A DNA stretch of 12,357 nt from Nitrospinota bacterium (GTDB taxonomy: Bacteria > Nitrospinota > Nitrospinia > Nitrospinales > VA-1): positions 1 to 12,357 of the forward strand of contig PCCT01000108.1 in assembly GCA_002731985.1 (NCBI GenBank), written 5' to 3'. Below the pieces are notes generated by a model. It was not told where the DNA came from, did not search any database, and saw only the letters and a program-made list of their open reading frames with translations. Positions 6,744-12,357 of the stretch are shown one piece after another; within the stretch, counting starts at the first letter, position 1, and each line of letters begins with the position of its first letter. The position numbers and the translations under genes are program-made.

Positions 6744-7496
6744 ATGAATAGCACTACAAAAGTTTTTGGCGTTCTCATCCTGGGTTCCTTCGTGTTCCTG
6801 TCTGCAATTAATTATATGGCAGATAACATAGATGATTATGAGGCTGTCCCCCTGCCCCCACCAAAACATAAAACCATAGTCTCGCATAATCCCATGATCA
6901 AAGTAGACGCTACTTCCAGAAGCAAATGGACTCTGGTTGATTTTTCTACGGGAGAAACCTACAGCATTAAGGATCTTGAAAAGGAAAGGTCCAAGCTAAA
7001 CAAATACCCTTGGGACATCGGTTTTCAGCGGACTAAAATAATCACTAATAGTGGCCTCACGAATCCGGATGGAAATGTTGCCGTTAGGAATATGGGGCCT
7101 GTTGATTTTGATTCTGTAAGCGTCGCTCCCACAGCCGGGTATATACAAGATGCAAAGTCTTATGGAAAAATTATTAATAAAGCAATAGCTGACTGGTATT
7201 TATACCGTACCCGAACTCATAATGTAGAATCTCAGAAAAACGTTTATGCAGTGCGTATGGCAGAAGGAGGATATTTAAAAATGAGAATCCTCAATTATTA
7301 TTGCAATCGTGAAGAGGCCGAATGCAAAACCATCATGTGTGGCCGGCAGGAAGCGGCGTGTTATGGTATAGAATATGTCTTACCTAAAGAAAGTGGACGG
7401 CACTTTCCTCCACCCGTGATCCCTGATAAAGAGGCATCCCTGATATCAGATAGCCCAACATCCCCTATTTCTATTCTGCCGGAACCTGTCAATTGA
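6744..7496 (+). CDS. HmuY-family (heme-binding-like) exported protein
   Basis: The 250-aa product resembles the HmuY family, beta-rich secreted or surface proteins named after a Porphyromonas gingivalis heme-binding lipoprotein. Residues about 6-25 form a hydrophobic signal or anchor segment with no lipobox cysteine. Family-like elements follow in order: KWTLVDFSTGE at 61-71, WDIGFQRTKIITNSG at 90-104, YAVRMAEGGYLKMRI at 168-182 and YGIEYVL at 207-213. Between the last two strands is a four-cysteine cluster, C187, C194, C199 and C206 (CX6CX4CX6C), which could form disulfides or bind metal. A proline/serine-rich tail (about 220-250) looks disordered. I choose the ATG at 6744; an in-frame TTG at 6720 would add eight residues. 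The gene overlaps the next by 4 bases. Heme binding is family-level inference: the ligand histidines of P. gingivalis HmuY cannot be placed here. Confidence 0.75.
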   Translation: MNSTTKVFGVLILGSFVFLSAINYMADNIDDYEAVPLPPPKHKTIVSHNPMIKVDATSRSKWTLVDFSTGETYSIKDLEKERSKLNKYPWDIGFQRTKIITNSGLTNPDGNVAVRNMGPVDFDSVSVAPTAGYIQDAKSYGKIINKAIADWYLYRTRTHNVESQKNVYAVRMAEGGYLKMRILNYYCNREEAECKTIMCGRQEAACYGIEYVLPKESGRHFPPPVIPDKEASLISDSPTSPISILPEPVN

Positions 7497-8221
7497 AACG
7501 ATATGCCCTCATCCTGTTAATACTTTGCTTCACGATTGCATGCGAAAAAAATCAACCCGGGATGGTATTGATTCCTGAAGGTGAATTTACCCTTGGCGTT
7601 CTTCCTGACGAAAAGCTTATCCAATTCATGTCCGATATGACATTGTCTCTCAATGCTCAACCTGCCCAAAAAGTTCATTTAGATAACTTTTTTATTGATC
7701 GCAATGAAGTGACCTACGAAGCATTTCGCCGATTCAAACCTAAACTTGAATACGACATCAAAGATCCTAGAGAACCTATTCGCGGAGTAAGCTGGTACGA
7801 AGCCGATACCTATTGCCTTTCGCTGGGGAAACGTCTACCAACAGAAATTGAGTGGGAAAAGGCCGCCCGTGGAACTGACGACAGGTTGTTTGTCTGGGGT
7901 TCGGAATTTAATAAAGACAAAGCCAATTTCGGGAAACAGGTTCGGCCCACGGGTAATACTTCAGGAGACATCAGTCCTTACGGTATTCAAGACATGAACG
8001 GAAATGTTTCAGAATGGACCTCGAACTGGTACCAACCCTATCTAAATTCCACACATAAGGACAAGCTTTTTGGTAAAAACGTCAAGGTACTGCGCGGAGG
8101 CTCCTATCACAAAACAGAACACGGTTTCATGAAAGAGTTCACCATTTTATCCTATCGCAATTTTGCTCCTCCTAAGGAACGCTTTTGGGATACAGGATTC
8201 CGCTGTGCTAAGTCACTCTGA
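7493..8221 (+). CDS. SUMF1/FGE-fold lipoprotein without catalytic cysteines
   Basis: The 242-aa product has a short hydrophobic signal ending FTIAC, so C17 is a plausible lipidation site (T at -3 is not ideal). It is followed by a full formylglycine-generating-enzyme-like (SUMF1) domain. Motifs in order are GMVLIPEGEFTLG (23-35), FFIDRNEVTYEAF (66-78), GVSWYEADTYC (98-108), LGKRLPTEIEWEKAARG (111-127), YGIQDMNGNVSEW (163-175), LRGGSY (200-205) and TGFRC (234-238). True FGEs carry a copper-binding cysteine pair between RGGS and GFR. Here residues 206-233 have no cysteine, so sulfatase activation is unlikely; a binding or structural role in the envelope is inferred. The start is a TTG whose last two bases lie in the upstream stop (TTGA), a strong sign of translational coupling to the HmuY-like gene. 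The next methionine would remove the signal. Confidence 0.88.
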   Translation: MKRYALILLILCFTIACEKNQPGMVLIPEGEFTLGVLPDEKLIQFMSDMTLSLNAQPAQKVHLDNFFIDRNEVTYEAFRRFKPKLEYDIKDPREPIRGVSWYEADTYCLSLGKRLPTEIEWEKAARGTDDRLFVWGSEFNKDKANFGKQVRPTGNTSGDISPYGIQDMNGNVSEWTSNWYQPYLNSTHKDKLFGKNVKVLRGGSYHKTEHGFMKEFTILSYRNFAPPKERFWDTGFRCAKSL

Positions 8222-8229
8222 TCCATTAG

Positions 8230-10206
8230 TTATGAATCCGTTCCCGATGGAGGAGGCTCTTCGCTGACACGTTTAGCAAACCCTTTATCGCTATTGCTGG
8301 GCTTTGGAGCTACCTCTACCGGCAATGGGGCAGGAGGTACTACCTTGACCGGTGGTTCTGCCACAGGCCGGGAAATGGGAGTAATATTGCCCACAGCCTC
8401 ATTTTTGTTGAAGGATTTTTCAGTCTCTGACTTTGGCTGTTCTATCTGGCTTACGGTATCTGCGACAATACTACTTTGACTGGAAGGTGTTGCTGTGGGT
8501 GACTCGCTACCACTTGCCGCTTCAGCAGGAGCACTTTTAGGTCCAGGCCGCCGCCCATTAGGGCTACGCCGGCTATAACGTTTTCTTTGCGTAGGCCGTC
8601 GTCTGCCTCTTGAATCGCGTCCCCTGCTTGGCCGCTTGGGAGTTTCTTCTGCATCTGCTGTCTTTTTAGTTTCCGCCACAGAATCTATGCTCTTAGTTTC
8701 CTGTGCGGCCACTTCCTCCGCAGTTTTCTCTGTTACCTGATATTTGAAATCTGTCCAGACTTTACCTATTGAACCTACAAATTCCAGCTTAAACTGGTGT
8801 TTTTCCTGGAGGTCCAGCAAAAACCTGGACTTATTATTGAGCAAATATTCTGTGACTTCATGAGAAACCTCAGCTCTTAAAGTTTTTACTTTTCCTTTGG
8901 CCAAATGTTCGCTTATCTTCCGCAAAACATCCATAACCGTATAATTCAGCGACCGAACCATCCCATTTCCGTCACAGGACGCACACTTGATAAACGCACC
9001 TTCCTGAACCGGCGGTGCCAACCTCTGCCGGGACATTTCCAGGAGCCCAAATTTAGATATCCGGGAAATATTTATTCGTGCCTTATCAGCCTTACAAACC
9101 TTTTTAATCTGCTTCTCAACCAAGGTCTGATTTTTCTTATGAAACATGTCGATAAAATCAATCACGACCAATCCGCCCAAGTCACGCATGCGTAACTGTC
9201 GTCCTATTTCATCCGCCGCCTCAAGATTAGTGTTGAGAGCGGTTTCCTCCAACTGGCTGGCACTGGTGGTCTTCCCAGAGTTAACATCAATGCTAACCAT
9301 GGCCTCACCTGTATCAAAGACAATGGATCCTCCTGATGGCAACGGGACAGTCCGCTGATACAAGGATTCGATCTGACTTTCGACATTATGCCGGGCAAAA
9401 ATAGGCCGGGTGTCCTGATAAAGTTTTATTCTGTTCACCATGCGCGGCATGATGAGCTTCATGAAACTCTTAAGCGCATTGTAAGAATCGACATTATCGA
9501 CAACAACTTCCGACGTGTCTGTTGTGAAGTGATCCCTGACCAGACGCACAACCATGTCGGCTTCCTGATAGATCAGAAATGGAGGTTCTTTTGATTCATC
9601 TTTGACAGACGATTTCAGACTCTCCCAAACCACCAGTAAGCGCTGGAGGTCTTTCTGGAGTTCGGTTTTCGTCCGCCCCACTCCGGCAGTTCTGATGATC
9701 AACCCTAAATTTTCTGGTAGTTTGAAGTCGGCGACAAGTGTTTTGAGCTTTTTGCGCTCCTCTTCATCCTCAATTTTTCTGGAAACCGCACTGGCTTGCG
9801 AACCAGACATCAAGACAAGAAACCTTCCAGGGAGAGACACGCTGTTGGTTAAAGAAGGGCCTTTTGAGTCTCGGCTTTCTTTTGCGACCTGAACCAGGAT
9901 TTTCTGTCCGTGAACCAGAACATCCTGAATGCGGACCCGGGCCTTTTTTTCCCCAGTATTGACGTATGTTTCCCTGAGAACGTCTTTAAAAGGTAAAAAA
10001 CCGTACTTTTTACCTCCAAAGTCAACAAAAGCCGCTTCGATAGCGGGTTCTATCCTGTTGATAACTCCCAGATAGATATTTCCTTTAACTTTTTCATGGG
10101 AAACGTTTTCAACTATATAATCTTGAACTTTGCCGTCTTCCAAAATGACAGCACGACACACTTCTGAATGATCAGCATTGATCATCATCGACATTTTTTT
10201 AGCCAT
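8230..10206 (-). CDS. rne: Ribonuclease E/G family endoribonuclease
   Basis: This is a single-strand-specific endoribonuclease for mRNA decay and rRNA/tRNA maturation. With the ATG at 10206 it has 658 aa. I prefer this start because AGAAAGG lies at ideal spacing; a GTG at 10212 would add two residues. An S1 domain spans about 36-125 (GNIYLGVINRIEPAIEAAFV), then the RNase H-like and 5'-sensor regions. The DNase I-like catalytic part has D307 in SIDVNSG and D350 in VIDFIDM, matching E. coli D303 and D346. The Zn-link CxxC is C408/C411 in KCASCDGNG. From about 490 on the protein is low-complexity: an arginine-rich patch (13 Arg in about 35 residues, about 524-558), then an A/P/S/T-rich tail. Such a tail is shorter than that of E. 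coli RNase E but absent from RNase G, so rne is the better name; rng is possible. Confidence 0.93.
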   Translation of the reverse strand: MAKKMSMMINADHSEVCRAVILEDGKVQDYIVENVSHEKVKGNIYLGVINRIEPAIEAAFVDFGGKKYGFLPFKDVLRETYVNTGEKKARVRIQDVLVHGQKILVQVAKESRDSKGPSLTNSVSLPGRFLVLMSGSQASAVSRKIEDEEERKKLKTLVADFKLPENLGLIIRTAGVGRTKTELQKDLQRLLVVWESLKSSVKDESKEPPFLIYQEADMVVRLVRDHFTTDTSEVVVDNVDSYNALKSFMKLIMPRMVNRIKLYQDTRPIFARHNVESQIESLYQRTVPLPSGGSIVFDTGEAMVSIDVNSGKTTSASQLEETALNTNLEAADEIGRQLRMRDLGGLVVIDFIDMFHKKNQTLVEKQIKKVCKADKARINISRISKFGLLEMSRQRLAPPVQEGAFIKCASCDGNGMVRSLNYTVMDVLRKISEHLAKGKVKTLRAEVSHEVTEYLLNNKSRFLLDLQEKHQFKLEFVGSIGKVWTDFKYQVTEKTAEEVAAQETKSIDSVAETKKTADAEETPKRPSRGRDSRGRRRPTQRKRYSRRSPNGRRPGPKSAPAEAASGSESPTATPSSQSSIVADTVSQIEQPKSETEKSFNKNEAVGNITPISRPVAEPPVKVVPPAPLPVEVAPKPSNSDKGFAKRVSEEPPPSGTDS

Positions 10207-10258
10207 GGGCACCTTTCTTGAGGTCGGCTCCCATCAGGAATCCCTCTTAATCCAATCC

Positions 10259-10286
10259 ATCATAATCTAAACTGGCGAGAATTTAA
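10259..10286 (-). promoter_or_regulatory. Possible rne promoter
   Basis: On the minus strand TATGAT (10259-10264, five of six to the -10 consensus) is preceded by TTAAAT (10281-10286) at 16-base spacing. Transcription would begin near 10252, giving a leader of about 45 bases. The -35 match is poor and AT-richness makes chance matches likely. Confidence 0.3.
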
Positions 10287-10536
10287 CACTGGTTGGAAGC
10301 TAAATAAGTATTTGTTTATCAAAAATTTATATTAAAAGTTCATCGCATCCACTCAATCTTGTATGGAGCGTGAGAAACTATATAGTCCGTCCTGAATATG
10401 AAATCTTGCAAAGTCCTGCTAAATCAAAATTCCATAGAAATTATAGTACGAATTGAACAAAAATATTCATCTAATATGCATAATCCATATATTATTACCG
10501 TCCTGTGACAAGTTTTTCAGAGAATTGTCCAAAATG

Positions 10537-10669
10537 AAAGGAAAAACAGGCTATAACCAAATTTATATCATTTAGCCCTGTTAAATAGGATTACTTGAAA
10601 CCATCAAAGATTCATAACTTTTAGGATGAGAATCGCCCAGGTATGCATAAAAAATGAGCTATTTGTCAA
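10537..10669 (-). ncRNA. Candidate small RNA with own promoter and terminator
   Basis: On the minus strand a perfect TTGACA box lies at 10664-10669. At 18-base spacing is a weak -10 (CATACC, 10640-10645), with TATGCA at the short spacing of 14 as an alternative. About 55-85 bases further on, an imperfect hairpin (CAGGGCTA ... TAGCCTG, 10547-10580, one bulged G, about 20-base loop) is followed by TTTTTCCTTTCATTTT. The implied transcript is about 90-100 nt, a usual bacterial sRNA size. It matches no RNA family I recognise. The weak -10 and large loop keep this tentative. Confidence 0.3.
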
Positions 10670-10752
10670 GCATTAGCCTAGCAAACAGAAGGTTTATCAC
10701 TAGAGTAAATATAATAGCGGTTGCAAAATCAATGGCTTTCTGCAAATATGAT

Positions 10753-10769
10753 TAAATAGAAACTATTTA
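10753..10769. repeat. 7-bp perfect palindrome before pgk
   Basis: taaatag at 10753-10759 and ctattta at 10763-10769 are perfect inverted repeats separated by AAA. They end 7 bases before the GAGGT ribosome-binding site of pgk (10777-10781). The position fits an operator or a weak leader hairpin, but the arms are entirely AT-rich apart from one G-C pair, so chance is possible. Confidence 0.4.
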
Positions 10770-10788
10770 TAAAATCGAGGTAGATTCA

Positions 10789-12339
10789 ATGGATGAACAA
10801 ATCGGAATGGCTTCACTGGATTCATTAAATTCCGACCAATTGAAAGGTAAAACTATATTCATCCGATGCGATTTTAACGTTCCGTTGGTCGCTACCGATA
10901 AGGGTTATTATCGCGTGGCTGATGACACCCGCATTCGCCGTTTTCTCGACACAACATTTAAAAAAATTCATGAACTGACCGAAGGGGATTGCCGAATAAT
11001 TATTGGTTCGCATCTTGGCCGACCTCACAAGCAAAAAGGCCATGTGGGCTGGGACGGAATTTTTAACATTCAGTATGTAAGCTCCCACTTTGACACATTA
11101 ATTCGTTGGCGCTACGGTGACACCTATACGATTTTCCCGCCGGAAGTTATTGACTCGCATATGAAGCACACTCTGGAGGTAGCATCCCATAAGCGCATGC
11201 CGCCTGGTGGAATAAAGTTTCTTCCCAACCTTAGATACCTGCTAGACCCTGCAAATCCCGATGCAAATCGAAAGGCATTTATCGATGAGCTGGCAAGTGT
11301 GTCAGATGTATATATCAACTGCGCGTTTGGATGTAGCCACCGTGTAACAAAAAGTATCAAGATGTTGCCTCAATGCATGAGAGCACAAAAGAAACTTGTA
11401 GTAGCCGGGGTTCTCCTGCATCAGGAAATAAAAAAAATGGGGAACTTTGGTCGAAGGGTGATCAACCATCCCGGAAAAACTGTGGTTATCGCCGGCGGAG
11501 CGAAGGTTTCCGATAAAATCAATATATTAAAACAGTTTGTGCATACCGGGGTCAAGGCAATTTTCATCGGCGGGAAAATGGTGAACGCCTTTCTTCTTGC
11601 TAAAAAAGAAAAATCTAATATCAAACCATTTTGCCTTGATGATATACCAACTACCCTACAAAGTTCGAACGTAGAGAGCAATAAAACCCTAGTGAAGGAA
11701 GTCCTTCTCGCAGGTGAAATATTGGACCTTGCACAGGGCAAAGGAGTAGAGCTTAAGTTCCCAGATGACTACAAATGCGTCGATGAATTTAAGTCACCCA
11801 AATACTTTGTTAAATCAGATCCCGATCTAAACAAAGAATTCCAACTGGACCTTGGACCCAAAACTATCGAAAATTTTCGTAAATCCATCTTAGCTGACGG
11901 GGTGGAAAATGTGTTCTGGAATGGACCTCTTGGCGCCTATGACCATCCCACCAATCATGAATATGCCGAAGGTTCCCTGGAGCTGGCACAACTCCTGTTT
12001 GGTGAGGCTCTGACTAATCCAGATTTTTCTGTGGTTATAGGAGGTGGCGATTCAGCGGCGATCCTGAATAAAGTCGGAGCCAACCAATTAAAAAGTCTCA
12101 TAAAGCGCCGTATCGAAAAACAACTTGCGGAACCAATTAATAGAAGTTTACTTAGCCTGGAGTTTCCCGAAGAGGACAGTTATGTTTTGTGGAATTATCT
12201 CTCGTCCAATTTTTTCGTTTCCACCGGCGGGGGCGCGGCTCTGGAATTTCTTGAAAAGTTTCTCAAAGCCGAGGGAAATGATGATCTTGCATCCTACCTG
12301 CCCGGCACCTCTACCCTGATGGAACTGGCCGCCGCATGA
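10789..12339 (+). CDS. pgk: Divergent, extended phosphoglycerate kinase
   Basis: PGK converts 1,3-bisphosphoglycerate and ADP to 3-phosphoglycerate and ATP (glycolysis), or the reverse in gluconeogenesis and the Calvin cycle, in the cytoplasm. Conserved motifs are RCDFNVPL (26-33, D28 and N30), DDTRIR (45-50), SHLGRP (74-79), NLRY (147-150), HR (184-185), GGAKVSDKI (236-244, K239), LDLGPKT (353-359), WNGPLGAYD (377-385), GGGDS (418-422) and STGGGA (478-483). At 516 aa it is about 100 residues longer than usual. The GGGDS-STGGG gap is 55 residues (about 16 in human PGK1), and there are smaller N-domain additions. Changes at conserved sites include DAFG to CAFG (178), GGG to GGK (K263), the ADP-binding Glu to D385, and no Arg at the position of human R170. 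GAGGT 7 bases before the ATG is a good ribosome-binding site. The gene stands alone here. Confidence 0.92.
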   Translation: MDEQIGMASLDSLNSDQLKGKTIFIRCDFNVPLVATDKGYYRVADDTRIRRFLDTTFKKIHELTEGDCRIIIGSHLGRPHKQKGHVGWDGIFNIQYVSSHFDTLIRWRYGDTYTIFPPEVIDSHMKHTLEVASHKRMPPGGIKFLPNLRYLLDPANPDANRKAFIDELASVSDVYINCAFGCSHRVTKSIKMLPQCMRAQKKLVVAGVLLHQEIKKMGNFGRRVINHPGKTVVIAGGAKVSDKINILKQFVHTGVKAIFIGGKMVNAFLLAKKEKSNIKPFCLDDIPTTLQSSNVESNKTLVKEVLLAGEILDLAQGKGVELKFPDDYKCVDEFKSPKYFVKSDPDLNKEFQLDLGPKTIENFRKSILADGVENVFWNGPLGAYDHPTNHEYAEGSLELAQLLFGEALTNPDFSVVIGGGDSAAILNKVGANQLKSLIKRRIEKQLAEPINRSLLSLEFPEEDSYVLWNYLSSNFFVSTGGGAALEFLEKFLKAEGNDDLASYLPGTSTLMELAAA

Positions 12340-12357
12340 CATAATTCATTATTCGCA

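Larger units (their letters stand above)
10207..10788. other. Long divergent intergenic region between rne and pgk
   Basis: This AT-rich stretch of 582 bases has no convincing protein gene on either strand. It must hold the rne leader and promoter (minus) and the pgk promoter (plus). It also contains a candidate minus-strand small RNA (about 10540-10670), an 8-mer ccgtcctg repeated at 10387-10394 and 10498-10505, and a small palindrome just before pgk. It is larger than expected for two simple promoters. Confidence 0.7.

Noticed and set aside
6624..6887. Minus-strand frame overlapping the divergent promoter region
   Set aside because: It lacks a ribosome-binding site, covers the start of the HmuY-like gene and shows no family features.
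7493..8221. Formylglycine-generating enzyme for sulfatase activation
   Set aside because: No catalytic cysteine pair is present and no sulfatase is nearby.
10387..10505. Repeated ccgtcctg 8-mers as a regulator-binding array or CRISPR-like repeat
   Set aside because: There are only two exact copies, over 100 bases apart, with no regular spacing.

Overview
The window reads as chromosomal DNA from a Gram-negative (diderm) bacterium of moderate-to-low GC that is not an enterobacterium. The evidence is an FtsEX-EnvC division module followed by a CtpA-type protease, a probable lipoprotein, and a HmuY-like exported protein. The gene order ftsE-ftsX-envC-ctpA is familiar from deltaproteobacterial-type lineages and neighbouring phyla such as Nitrospinota. 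The exact phylum is inference and cannot be settled from this window.

Layout. Positions 1-455 hold no protein gene. They contain, on the minus strand, the 3' part of a tRNA-Lys(CTT) from the anticodon loop to CCA, its intrinsic terminator, and short direct repeats; this looks like an attachment-site remnant of an integrated element. From 456 to 6583 all genes are on the minus strand. Read in transcription order they are an unrecognised 208-aa protein, ftsE, ftsX, envC and ctpA (closely packed, probably one operon), then an intrinsic terminator, then tsaD. A divergent promoter region (6584-6743) separates this block from a plus-strand pair with a 4-base overlap: a HmuY-family exported protein and a SUMF1-fold lipoprotein without catalytic cysteines. 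This pair converges, with an 8-base gap, on a minus-strand RNase E/G gene with an arginine-rich, disordered C-terminal tail. A gene-free stretch of about 580 bases follows, with a candidate small RNA on the minus strand. The window ends with a plus-strand, unusually long (516 aa) and divergent phosphoglycerate kinase.

How the genes work together. FtsE and FtsX form an ABC-type complex that, in the established model, drives conformational activation of periplasmic amidases through EnvC. The EnvC here lacks the zinc ligands of active M23 enzymes, as an activator should. CtpA is a periplasmic Ser-Lys protease often linked to turnover of peptidoglycan hydrolases. TsaD (tRNA t6A synthesis) and RNase E/G are core RNA-metabolism genes. 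The HmuY-like/SUMF1 pair is the most accessory-looking part of the coding sequence.

No clear new defence system, CRISPR array, complete insertion sequence or prophage is visible. The best leads are the tRNA-fragment site, the atypical PGK, the HmuY-like/SUMF1 pair, the candidate small RNA, and the unknown protein leading the ftsEX operon.
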